The notes below the pieces were generated by a model that worked only from the letters and a program-made list of their open reading frames with translations, was not told the DNA's origin and searched no databases. The translations under genes and the position numbers were made by a program. Below are positions 17,500 to 25,799 of a DNA stretch of 28,259 nucleotides, piece by piece. How positions within the stretch are numbered: the first letter of the stretch is position 1; the number at the start of each line of letters is the position of its first letter. This stretch comes from CAYVTV01 sp964563105 (GTDB lineage: Bacteria; Bacteroidota; Bacteroidia; Bacteroidales; GCA-2748055): positions 1-28,259 of the forward strand of contig CAZLXM010000047.1 in NCBI GenBank assembly GCA_964563105.1, given 5' to 3'.

Positions 17500-17507
17500 C
17501 AAAATTA
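17500..17507 (-). promoter_or_regulatory. Putative -7 promoter box of ssrA
   Basis: The minus strand reads TAATTTTG, a match to TAnnTTTG, 12 bases before the mature 5' end of tmRNA, which is the spacing expected for a transcript starting a few bases upstream. The -33 element is not clear. Confidence 0.55.
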
Positions 17508-17572
17508 ATGCAAAAAATATAATTTTCGGTAAAAATGATGATAATAATTCTTTTTCGTAATCCAAATACAGA

Positions 17573-18337
17573 TTAAATAGCCCTGTAAAATCTGTAATTT
17601 ATTTTTTCAAGCTCAGCCATTGCAGGATATGGATAAAATAAAATATCATCTTTTGAACCTACATAAAAGCCTGATTTGATGGTCCTGTATAAAAGTGTTC
17701 CGTTAAAAAATCGCTGAACAGTCTTCATCTGTTTGCCTTCTTCAGTTTTTAGTATTTCAAGGCAATCTCTCAGATGTGGAATTGCTGTATATGGCAAATG
17801 CTCTGCCGATCCCTCCAGGGGATTATCTGCAAGATCACCTAATTTTAAATCCACAAACATTAATTTTGGAAGCCGAATCTGCAATCTTCCGTCTGTTAAT
17901 GTTTTAAGAAATTCAAGAGGCGGAAGAGTACTGGCCACCTGAGGATTTACCGGACAAAGTTCCTGGTAGAAGCGTAATTCTTTTCCGGACTCCTGATCTT
18001 TATTATATTGAGCTTTTTTTAAATTCAGGACTAATCCATTGTCTGTGGTAAGATACAGATCTTTCAAAGCTGAAAGAGGAACAGATTCCAATACCCTGTA
18101 AATCGATAAATAAACTGAGCTTTTTGGCTTTCCATCATCTTTAGCCACGCAACGGGAATTTAGATAATCCATGTTAATCATGGATGATATCTGATCAATA
18201 TCAACCTCAAAAAACATAACCTGCCCCCGGTTGGACTTTTTTGTACCGGTTGCCATATATGCCCCAAATTCTTCCGGAGGCAGCATAGAACCAATGAGTC
18301 CCTCCGGAGTGACGGATAAATAAATATACTTTTGCAT
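17573..18337 (-). CDS. Conserved-looking hypothetical protein, 254 residues
   Basis: I do not recognise this family with a function. The protein has no signal peptide or membrane segment and is probably cytoplasmic. It begins MQKYIYLSVTPEGLIGSMLP, which gives a tidy start at ATG 18337. It has an N-terminal segment with GTKKSNRGQVMFFEVDID, a middle segment SVYLSIYRVLESVPLSALKD and a C-terminus rich in aromatics (LFYPYPAMAELEKINYRFYR). The opening about 100 residues look like an alpha/beta module. Codon use and composition match the neighbours, so the gene is probably real. It lies between ssrA and the lactate permease, all on the minus strand, but the gaps (85 and 218 bases) do not argue for one operon. 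Confidence 0.75.
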   Translation of the reverse strand: MQKYIYLSVTPEGLIGSMLPPEEFGAYMATGTKKSNRGQVMFFEVDIDQISSMINMDYLNSRCVAKDDGKPKSSVYLSIYRVLESVPLSALKDLYLTTDNGLVLNLKKAQYNKDQESGKELRFYQELCPVNPQVASTLPPLEFLKTLTDGRLQIRLPKLMFVDLKLGDLADNPLEGSAEHLPYTAIPHLRDCLEILKTEEGKQMKTVQRFFNGTLLYRTIKSGFYVGSKDDILFYPYPAMAELEKINYRFYRAI

Positions 18338-18392
18338 GGTAAATAGTTTTAGTTATAATTATCAAGAAAATATAAAAGAGCTCAAATCATAT

Positions 18393-18420
18393 ATCCATGA
18401 TATTCCTTTTACTCATGGAT
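18393..18420. repeat. Perfect 8-base inverted repeat upstream of the hypothetical gene
   Basis: ATCCATGA (18393-18400) and TCATGGAT (18413-18420) flank a 12-base spacer, 55 bases before the start of the 254-residue protein. It lies downstream of the lactate permease, so it could end that transcript (no T run follows on the minus strand) or act as an operator. Confidence 0.4.
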
Positions 18421-18555
18421 TTTATTCATTGTAATTTAAAAACATTAATACGACATCCGTGTGTATCAGTTATAAAAAGATCGAAAATTTTTCTTACTGA
18501 TATACTCAAATATACATATTTACAGAATACAAGTCAATAAAAATACCAACTTAGT

Positions 18556-20217
18556 TTATCCGATAATGATCATTGCAAAAACACCGGCAATAAGAAGTGT
18601 TATTGCCAGGGGAAGCAGATTTCTTTTGACTATCAGTCCTTCCATTCCTGTTAATCCGACAGCAGCACTGGCGGCAATGATATTATGCACGCAAAGCATA
18701 TTTCCGATGGATCCGCCAACAGTTTGTAAACTGGTAATTATCGGGGCAGGAAGAGATAACTCCCAGGCAACAGTGTATTGAAACAAGCCAAAAAGCATAT
18801 TTGAGACTGTAGTTGATCCGGCCATAAAAGAGCCAAGTGATCCTATAACAGGACTGATCATGGGATATATCCCTTTAAATATATCACCAAGATATGTAGC
18901 CATTGCAATTGGCATTCCCGGAAGTCCGGAGGGATTAACTCCCGATTGCATCATTACCCTTACAAGTGATATGGTAAAAATGAGGGCAATAAACGGGCTT
19001 TTAATACGATGAACAGTTTCTTTCCATGCTGAACTGACCTGCGTTTTTGTCATTCTGTAAAAAGGGATACAGAGCAGGGCGATGAAAATAAATGGGAATA
19101 CGCCGGGAATATATAGAGGACTAAGGCTAATTTTCACATTGGTATTAAAAATATCGCTAACAGACAAATTAAATGATTTAAGCATTTCATTAAAGGGGAG
19201 AGAGCGCATACGTGTTAAAGCAAGCAATAATCCAATGAAAATATATGGAAGCCATGCTTTAAAGAGTGAAATCTCACTGTTTTCATGATTAGGTTTGACA
19301 ATAATTGAACCGGTCCAGTTACTTTCCCATCTGTCTTTTTCAGGGAAATCCCATATTTCTTTAGGCTGAAGGAACCCGGCTTTTGTCAGGGGTATTAATA
19401 TTGCCATTCCAAAAAGCCCTCCAAACAATACAGGGAATTCCGGTCCAAGAAACACTGCTGTCAGTACAAAGGGCACCATAAAGGAAAATCCGGCAAGCAG
19501 GGCATAAGGCCATATTTTTAAGCCTTCCCTGAAACTTCGTTTTTCACCAAAAAATTTTGTAAGCATTGCTACTATTATCAACGGAAGTAATATGCATGAA
19601 ACTGCCTGTTGAATAGCTGTCCATACTCCCACCTGCTGAATGAATTCCGGATATGTCATGCCTGATTGCTTCAACTGTTCTATTACCCCGGGTATATTTA
19701 AAGTATTTCCAATACCTATAAGGGTTGGTGTACCAACTGCCCCAAAATTTGCTGTGGCCCCATTTGAAATAAGGGCAACCATTACTGCGGCAAGTGCCGG
19801 AAACCCCAATGACAGAAGAAGCGGAGCAGCAAGCGCAGCGGGAGTGCCAAATCCGGCAGCACCTTCAATGAATCCGCCGAATAACCAGGCAATAATAATA
19901 GCCTGAACTCTTTTATCAGGAGAAATATTAGTAAACCCCCTGTTGATAGCCGACAATGCCCCGCTCTCACGCAAAGTGAACAAGAGGGCCAGGGCCCCAA
20001 AAATAATAAGCAAAATTTCTATTGTAATTGCTATACCATTGGTAATTGAAGCCATTATCCAATTGATGGGTGTCTTCCATACAAATATTGCAAGCAGTAA
20101 TGAAACCAAAAAAGATAATGGCATTGCCCTGGTAGCCGGCCATTGGAAACCGACCATAAGGATGAAAATACTGATAATGGGTAATGCAGCCAGGAGAGCA
20201 AGTAATCCTTCATTCAT
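18556..20217 (-). CDS. lldP: L-lactate permease (LctP/LldP family)
   Basis: This is an inner-membrane carrier for L-lactate, and often glycolate, uptake with protons. Its 553 residues match the family. The protein is almost wholly hydrophobic with 12 or more helices. Recognisable family segments are LFGGFIEGAAGFGTPAALAA, ISNGATANFGAVGTPTLIGI near the first third, and the C-terminal GSLGSFMAGSTTVSNMLFG and QTVGGSIGNMLCVHNIIAAS. The start MNEGLLALLAALP at 20217 is natural. No lactate dehydrogenase or LutABC genes lie in the window, so the gene seems to stand alone, divergent from the leu cluster. The substrate call rests on family resemblance. Confidence 0.92.
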   Translation of the reverse strand: MNEGLLALLAALPIISIFILMVGFQWPATRAMPLSFLVSLLLAIFVWKTPINWIMASITNGIAITIEILLIIFGALALLFTLRESGALSAINRGFTNISPDKRVQAIIIAWLFGGFIEGAAGFGTPAALAAPLLLSLGFPALAAVMVALISNGATANFGAVGTPTLIGIGNTLNIPGVIEQLKQSGMTYPEFIQQVGVWTAIQQAVSCILLPLIIVAMLTKFFGEKRSFREGLKIWPYALLAGFSFMVPFVLTAVFLGPEFPVLFGGLFGMAILIPLTKAGFLQPKEIWDFPEKDRWESNWTGSIIVKPNHENSEISLFKAWLPYIFIGLLLALTRMRSLPFNEMLKSFNLSVSDIFNTNVKISLSPLYIPGVFPFIFIALLCIPFYRMTKTQVSSAWKETVHRIKSPFIALIFTISLVRVMMQSGVNPSGLPGMPIAMATYLGDIFKGIYPMISPVIGSLGSFMAGSTTVSNMLFGLFQYTVAWELSLPAPIITSLQTVGGSIGNMLCVHNIIAASAAVGLTGMEGLIVKRNLLPLAITLLIAGVFAMIIIG

Positions 20218-20537
20218 TTTTCCGGGTTTTAGGGTTAATCTGTCTTATTTAAAACACTAAGAAAATAAAAATTCTTATACTAAAAATTAGTTCAGGATAT
20301 TATTTTTTCAAACAAATATTTATCAAAGCTGTTAATGATATCATGAACAGATAAAGTAAATGCTATTTCAGCTTTTTACTTTTAGCTATTTCAGGTAAAT
20401 ATATGGTTTATGGATATTATCCTCACATAAAAATTATTAAATTACGGTTAATCCTTTAATTCAGGATAAATTAGTGATCAGGAATTTTAGAAAATACCTA
20501 TCTTTGCACTCTTATAAACTATAAAAATATAAATAAA
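20218..20537. other. Divergent intergenic region between lactate permease and leuC
   Basis: About 320 bases carrying promoters for both directions. Visible items are the leuC promoter box at 20499-20506, a direct repeat GCTATTTCAG at 20362-20371 and 20385-20394 (23 bases apart, about two helical turns) and a possible 18-residue leader frame at 20403-20459. No riboswitch or attenuator hairpin was recognised. Confidence 0.55.
20499..20506 (+). promoter_or_regulatory. Putative -7 promoter box of the leu cluster
   Basis: TATCTTTG followed by CAC is a good Bacteroidota TAnnTTTG element and predicts a start near 20513, about 25 bases before the GTG start of leuC. A -33 element is not obvious. Confidence 0.6.
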
Positions 20538-21926
20538 GTGGCAGGAAAAACATTATTTGATAAGATTTGGGATGCCCATGTGGTTGAAAAAATAAAAGAT
20601 GGCCCGGGTGTTCTGTATATAGACAAACACCTTATCCATGAAGTGACCAGTCCACAGGCATTTGCCAGTTTAGATAAAAGAGGCCTTAAAGTAGCGCATC
20701 CGGAAAAAACTATTGCTACGGTCGATCATAATGTTCCCACAATTGATCAGCATTTGCCTATTAAAGATGAGTTATCACGTGTTCAGGTGAATAAGCTAAA
20801 AGAAAATTGTGAAAAACATGGAATTACCCTGTATGGTTTAAATCATCCTTTTCAGGGGATTGTTCATGTTATTGGCCCGGAGCTGGGAATTACCCAACCC
20901 GGAATGACTATTGTATGTGGTGATAGTCATACATCAACTCATGGTGCACTTGGAACGGTTGCTTTTGGTATTGGTACAAGTGAAGTTGAGATGGTTCTTG
21001 CAACACAATGTATCCTTCAGCCAAAACCAAAAAAAATGAGGATCAATGTTGAAGGTAAACCTGGCAAAAATGTTAGCGCCAAAGATATAATCCTGTATAT
21101 CATCTCAAAAATATCTGCCAGCGGAGGTACGGGATATTTTATCGAATATGCCGGGTCAGCTATCCGCAATCTTTCCATGGAAGGGCGAATGACTATCTGT
21201 AATATGAGTATTGAAAGCGGCGCAAGAGGAGGGATGATTGCCCCCGATGAAGTTACTTTTGAATATATCAGGGGAAGAGAATTTGCCCCTAAAGGAAAAG
21301 ACTTTGATAAAGCTGTTGAAAAATGGAGGCAATTAAGATCGGATGATGATGCAGTTTTTGATAAGGAATTTAACTTTGATGCAGCTGATATAGAGCCAAT
21401 GATTACCTATGGCACTAATCCCGGTATGGGAATGAAGATCAGTGCTAATATACCTCTTGAATCTGAGATAGATAAGGCAAATATTGAAACTTTCAGAAGG
21501 GCCTTAAACTATATGGGATTTAAACCCGGAGAAGCAGTTATTGGAAAAAAGATCGATTATGTTTTTATTGGCAGTTGTACTAATGGAAGAATCGAGGATC
21601 TCAGGATAGTTGCTAACTATGTTAAAGGGCGAAAAAAAGCCGATAATATAACTGCATGGATAGTTCCCGGCTCAAAACAGGTTGAAAAACAAGCTAATGA
21701 AGAAGGTTTGACTAAGATACTTGAAGAAGCAGGTTTCAGGTTACGTCAACCGGGTTGTTCAGCCTGTCTTGCAATGAATGAAGATAAAATTCCTGAAGGG
21801 AAGCTTGCAGTTACTACTTCCAACAGAAATTTTGAAGGAAGACAAGGGCCGGGGGCACGCTCTATGCTTGTTAGTCCATTACTTGCTGCTGCTGTAGCTG
21901 TTGCAGGTGAAATCGTAAAACCTTAA
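20538..21926 (+). CDS. leuC: 3-isopropylmalate dehydratase large subunit
   Basis: This is the catalytic subunit, carrying a 4Fe-4S cluster, that isomerises 2-isopropylmalate to 3-isopropylmalate in leucine synthesis. With the right partner genes it can do the same for citramalate. It has 462 residues, the normal bacterial length. The start is GTG at 20538, followed by AGKTLFDKIWDAHVV, the standard N-terminus. Cluster ligands are Cys347 in GSCTNGR and Cys407/Cys410 in PGCSACLAMN. Substrate-loop residues are in VCGDSHTSTHGALGTVAFGI. It is first in the cluster leuC-leuD-synthase-leuB and 193 bases before leuD. Confidence 0.97.
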   Translation: MAGKTLFDKIWDAHVVEKIKDGPGVLYIDKHLIHEVTSPQAFASLDKRGLKVAHPEKTIATVDHNVPTIDQHLPIKDELSRVQVNKLKENCEKHGITLYGLNHPFQGIVHVIGPELGITQPGMTIVCGDSHTSTHGALGTVAFGIGTSEVEMVLATQCILQPKPKKMRINVEGKPGKNVSAKDIILYIISKISASGGTGYFIEYAGSAIRNLSMEGRMTICNMSIESGARGGMIAPDEVTFEYIRGREFAPKGKDFDKAVEKWRQLRSDDDAVFDKEFNFDAADIEPMITYGTNPGMGMKISANIPLESEIDKANIETFRRALNYMGFKPGEAVIGKKIDYVFIGSCTNGRIEDLRIVANYVKGRKKADNITAWIVPGSKQVEKQANEEGLTKILEEAGFRLRQPGCSACLAMNEDKIPEGKLAVTTSNRNFEGRQGPGARSMLVSPLLAAAVAVAGEIVKP

Positions 21927-22119
21927 GTTAATGCAGATTAAAAATAATTTTAATTTGAAACTTCATTTAATAAAATAGATACTATTCCAATCAAAGATGA
22001 TTTTTAGCTATTTTGAAATTAATATCCTGGAAATATTTTATACAAGTTTCATTAAAAAGTATAAACGATCTGGATTTAAGGAAAGAAAATAATAAAAATT
22101 AAACTATTATATAATAATC

Positions 22120-22722
22120 ATGGCAATATCTAAATTTATAACTATCGAATCCACGGCAGTACCTTTGCCTATTGAGAATATTGACACTGATCAGATCATA
22201 CCGGCAAGATTTTTAAAAGCCACAACCCGTGATGGATTTGGTGAAAACCTTTTCAGAGACTGGCGATTCGATAAAAATAATCAGCCTAAACCCGCTTTTG
22301 TGTTGAATAATAGTTCATTTTCCGGAAGTATTCTGGTTGCAGGAAAAAATTTTGGCAGTGGCTCAAGTCGTGAGCATGCTGCCTGGGCTATTTACGATTA
22401 TGGGTTTAAAGTTGTTGTATCCAGCTTTTTTGCCGATATTTTCAAAAATAATGCCCTGAATAACGGTCTTTTACCAGTTCAGGTTACAGATCAATTTCTT
22501 GAAAAAATATTTAATGCGATAGAGAAAGATCCTGGTGCAAAATTCAGGGTTGATCTTATTAACCAGGAAATAACCATTATATCTTCAGGCAAGAAAGAGA
22601 AATTTGAAATTAATGCTTATAAAAAAGAATGTCTTCTTAACGGTTATGATGATATTGATTATTTATTAAGCCTGAAGGATAAAATTGTGGAATTTGAAAA
22701 TAAAATGTACTCCAATCAGTAA
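22120..22722 (+). CDS. leuD: 3-isopropylmalate dehydratase small subunit
   Basis: This is the swivel subunit that completes the active site of LeuC. Its 200 residues are normal. Motifs are ENIDTDQIIPARFLK near residue 20 and GKNFGSGSSREHAAWAIYDY at about 85-104. The start ATG 22120 (MAISKFITIE) follows an AT-rich spacer without a clear Shine-Dalgarno site. The next gene begins 3 bases after its stop, so the two are translationally close. Confidence 0.97.
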   Translation: MAISKFITIESTAVPLPIENIDTDQIIPARFLKATTRDGFGENLFRDWRFDKNNQPKPAFVLNNSSFSGSILVAGKNFGSGSSREHAAWAIYDYGFKVVVSSFFADIFKNNALNNGLLPVQVTDQFLEKIFNAIEKDPGAKFRVDLINQEITIISSGKKEKFEINAYKKECLLNGYDDIDYLLSLKDKIVEFENKMYSNQ

Positions 22723-22725
22723 AAA

Positions 22726-24240
22726 ATGAAAATCAATATATTAGATACTACTCTCAGGGATGGGGAACAAACCTCCGGAGTTTCATTTACTGCTACTGAG
22801 AAACTTAGTATCGCTAAATTATTACTTGAGGATTTAAATGTAGACAGAATTGAAATTGCTTCAGCGCGTGTCTCTGAAGGAGAATATAAAGGAGCGAAAA
22901 TGATCCTCGACTGGGCACAGGAACATGGCTATCTGGACAGGGTTGAGATGCTTGGTTTTGTGGATGGTCTTGAGTCCCTGAAATGGATTGAAAACGTTGG
23001 TGGCAGGGTAATTAATCTTCTTACAAAAGGTTCTCTAAAGCATTGTCAATATCAGCTGAAAAAAACACCTGAGCAACATCTGGAAGATATAAAGGCTGTT
23101 ATTAAAAATGCCGGTACAATGAATATAAAGGTGAATATTTATTTTGAAGACTGGTCAAACGGGATGAGAAATTCACCTGATTATATGTACTTTATGCTGG
23201 ATAATTTACAGCATGAAAATATTGACAGATATATGCTTCCGGATACACTTGGGATTTTGAACCATCTGGAAACATATGAGTTTTGCCTTGATATGAAAAC
23301 GCGGTTTCCGCATCTGGATTTTGATTATCATTCCCATAATGATTATGATCTTGCAACAGCAAATGTTTTTTCAGCTATTAAAGCCGGAATTACTGGAATT
23401 CATACTACTGTGAACGGACTTGGGGAAAGAGCCGGAAATGTGCCTGTTTCCAGTGTTATTGGTATTGTAAAAGACCACCTGAAATTTGATTTGTCGGTTA
23501 ATGAGGAAAAACTCTATTTTGTAAGTAAACTTGTTGAATCTTTTTCAGGAATAAGGATCCCGGCAAACAAGCCGCTTATAGGTGAGAATGTCTTCACACA
23601 AACCAGTGGTATTCATGCTGATGGTGATTATAAAGATAATCTCTATTTTAATGATCTTCTTCCCGAACGTTTCGGCAGGACAAGACAATATGCACTTGGA
23701 AAAATGTCTGGTAAGGCCAGTATTATCAAAAATCTGGAAGATCTGGGTATTAAGTTGAATAAACATGATATGAAACTAATTACCGATCGTATTATTGAAT
23801 TAGGTGATAAAAAGGAAACTGTTACCAAGGAAGACCTTCCATATATTATTTCTGATGTTCTTAAAGGTCAGCGTGTTGAGGAAAAAATTAAAATACGTAA
23901 TTATTCCTTATCAGTGGCTGCCGGTCTCCGTTCTGTTGCCACACTTAGTATTGACCTGGATGGAAAGGTTTATGAAGAGACGGCTTCCGGCGATGGTCAA
24001 TATGACGCCTTTATGAAAGCCTTGTGGAAGATATATGATAAACTGAATAAAAAACATCCGCTTTTGATTGATTATGTAGTAACAATTCCGCCGGGAGGAA
24101 GAACTGATGCCCTGGTTGAATGTATGATCACCTGGAATTTTGATGGACGAACTTTTAAAACCAGAGGCTTGGATTCTGATCAGACTGTGGCGGCAATAAA
24201 AAGTACTACAAGGATGCTGAATGTTATTGAGACGTTCTAG
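22726..24240 (+). CDS. Isopropylmalate synthase-family enzyme (2-isopropylmalate or citramalate synthase)
   Basis: This enzyme condenses acetyl-CoA with a 2-keto acid: 2-ketoisovalerate for leucine, or pyruvate to citramalate for isoleucine. It has 504 residues. The TIM barrel begins INILDTTLRDGEQTSGVSFT with the catalytic Arg-Asp. Metal-binding HSHNDYDLATAN and NGLGERAGNVP follow, and a linker has FTQTSGIHADG. From about residue 390 there is a LeuA-type regulatory dimer domain (GDGQYDAFMKALWKIYDK, IPPGGRTDALVECMITW). The barrel differs from textbook LeuA: VDRIEIASARVSEGEYKGA replaces the usual DVIEAGFP-type segment. This is the type I recall as the second leuA homologue between leuD and leuB in Bacteroides. 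Neighbouring leuCD and leuB could serve either pathway. Fold and general reaction are near certain; the keto-acid is not. Confidence 0.9.
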   Translation: MKINILDTTLRDGEQTSGVSFTATEKLSIAKLLLEDLNVDRIEIASARVSEGEYKGAKMILDWAQEHGYLDRVEMLGFVDGLESLKWIENVGGRVINLLTKGSLKHCQYQLKKTPEQHLEDIKAVIKNAGTMNIKVNIYFEDWSNGMRNSPDYMYFMLDNLQHENIDRYMLPDTLGILNHLETYEFCLDMKTRFPHLDFDYHSHNDYDLATANVFSAIKAGITGIHTTVNGLGERAGNVPVSSVIGIVKDHLKFDLSVNEEKLYFVSKLVESFSGIRIPANKPLIGENVFTQTSGIHADGDYKDNLYFNDLLPERFGRTRQYALGKMSGKASIIKNLEDLGIKLNKHDMKLITDRIIELGDKKETVTKEDLPYIISDVLKGQRVEEKIKIRNYSLSVAAGLRSVATLSIDLDGKVYEETASGDGQYDAFMKALWKIYDKLNKKHPLLIDYVVTIPPGGRTDALVECMITWNFDGRTFKTRGLDSDQTVAAIKSTTRMLNVIETF

Positions 24241-24375
24241 GGGGGAGGTGACTGAGAGATGAAATGACGGGTAACGGGGGTGACAAGTAACGGGTGATTG
24301 AGAAAGTGGATGGATATTGGTTAAAAGGTATTGGTAGATGGAGGAGCTTGAAAGGGGAGGATGGAAGTTAATAAT
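24241..24375 (+). repeat. G-rich, C-poor spacer with degenerate TRACNGG repeats
   Basis: Between the synthase and leuB the plus strand holds about 53 G and only about 6 C in 120 bases (hand count, 24241-24360), unlike any other spacer in the window. It contains near-repeats TGACGGG, TAACGGG, GTGACAAG and TAACGGGTGA, so a 7-base unit close to TRACNGG may underlie it. No open reading frame or stable hairpin stands out. Confidence 0.6.
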
Positions 24376-24466
24376 TCGTTATTGCAAAAATGAGTATTTC
24401 GTAAGGGTGCATTAAAATAAAGTGATTGATTTTTTTTACAATTAGAAACAATATTTAAGTTTAAAA

Positions 24467-25525
24467 ATGACATATAAAATTGCAGTTTTACCAGGAGATG
24501 GTATAGGGCCGGAGATCATTGATCAGGCAAAAAAAGTAATGCTTGCTGTTGGAAAAAAATTTAATCATGAATTTCATTTTACTGAAGCATTGGTAGGTGG
24601 AGCTGCTATAGATGCAGTTGGCGATCCTTTTCCTGAAAAAACATTTAAACTATGCATGGATTCTGATGCTGTGCTTTTTGGAGCCATTGGAGAGCCAAAA
24701 TATGATAATAATCCAAAAGCTAAGGTCAGGCCTGAACAAGGTCTTTTAACCATGAGGAAAAATTTAGGTTTATATGCCAATATTCGTCCTGTTACCACAT
24801 TCCCGTCTCTTATCCATAAATCCCCTTTACGTTCCGACCTTGTGGAAGGAACTGATTTTGTTGTTATAAGGGAGCTTACCGGAGGAATTTATTTTGGAGA
24901 ACCTCGGGGCCGCTCTGAAGATAATACAAAAGCATACGATACATGTACTTATACCAGGGAAGAAATAGAGCGCATTGTTAAGCTTGGTTTTGAATATGCA
25001 CTAAAACGAAATAAAAGACTGACTGTAGTTGATAAGGCTAATGTACTGGCAACCTCCAGGTTATGGAGAGAAACCGTTCAGGAGATGGCCCCTGGTTATA
25101 AAGAAATAGAAGTGGATTACATGTTTGTGGATAATGCTGCAATGCAGATCATTCAATGGCCAAAAAAGTTTGATGTTATAGTCACAGAAAATATGTTTGG
25201 TGATATTCTTTCTGATGAAGCCAGTGTTATTACAGGATCTTTGGGATTGCTTCCATCCGCATCAATTGGCATCCATACTTCAGTATTTGAGCCTATACAT
25301 GGTTCTTATCCCCAGGCTGCAGGTAAAGACATTGCGAATCCTTTGGCTATGGTACTTTCAGCTGCCATGCTTCTGGAAATATCGTTGAATTTAACTAAAG
25401 AAGCTGCGGCCATAAGAAACGTTGTGGAAAGATCTATGAAAGCCGGAGTGGTTACTACAGATATTGCTGTAGATAAGGCCTATAAAACATCGGAAGTTGG
25501 AAACTGGCTTGCTGAAAATATCTAA
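24467..25525 (+). CDS. leuB: 3-isopropylmalate dehydrogenase
   Basis: This NAD-dependent enzyme oxidatively decarboxylates 3-isopropylmalate to 2-ketoisocaproate, the last dedicated step of leucine synthesis. It has 352 residues, normal for LeuB. Motifs are KIAVLPGDGIGPEI at the N-terminus, the substrate-binding LLTMRKNLGLYANIRP, the catalytic Tyr in ELTGGIYFGEPRG, the Lys in TVVDKANVLATSRLW, the metal-binding FGDILSDEASVITGSLGLLP and the NAD-binding EPIHGSYPQAAGKDIANPLA. The start at ATG 24467 lies 226 bases after the synthase, past the G-rich spacer. It may depend on read-through or on an unseen promoter. Confidence 0.97.
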   Translation: MTYKIAVLPGDGIGPEIIDQAKKVMLAVGKKFNHEFHFTEALVGGAAIDAVGDPFPEKTFKLCMDSDAVLFGAIGEPKYDNNPKAKVRPEQGLLTMRKNLGLYANIRPVTTFPSLIHKSPLRSDLVEGTDFVVIRELTGGIYFGEPRGRSEDNTKAYDTCTYTREEIERIVKLGFEYALKRNKRLTVVDKANVLATSRLWRETVQEMAPGYKEIEVDYMFVDNAAMQIIQWPKKFDVIVTENMFGDILSDEASVITGSLGLLPSASIGIHTSVFEPIHGSYPQAAGKDIANPLAMVLSAAMLLEISLNLTKEAAAIRNVVERSMKAGVVTTDIAVDKAYKTSEVGNWLAENI

Positions 25526-25799
25526 TGTTCACATGTTAAACGAATTAGTAAAAATTTTATTTTCGTAGTTGCATTGATTAAAAATTTATTTCGAAAATTT
25601 CATTTTCCGGATTTGTGTTTATTTCTCAAAGCAAAAGTTTTGAATATCTATATAATCCTTTTTATGATTTCATGTAATTCGCTGCTAAGTTATTTTATAG
25701 TGGATGCTTATTCAAAAGATTTATGAAAATTAAATAAAGAATTGTATATTCATAACAAATTATTTTATAATAATTTAATAGCTAAAAAAGAATTTAAAA
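25526..25799. other. AT-rich spacer after leuB
   Basis: About 270 bases of AT-rich DNA with no gene, no convincing terminator and no clear promoter for the next gene. Confidence 0.5.

Noticed and set aside
20403..20459. Leucine leader peptide as a called gene
   Set aside because: Best promoter box lies downstream and no attenuator hairpin is visible; reported only as a low-interest finding.
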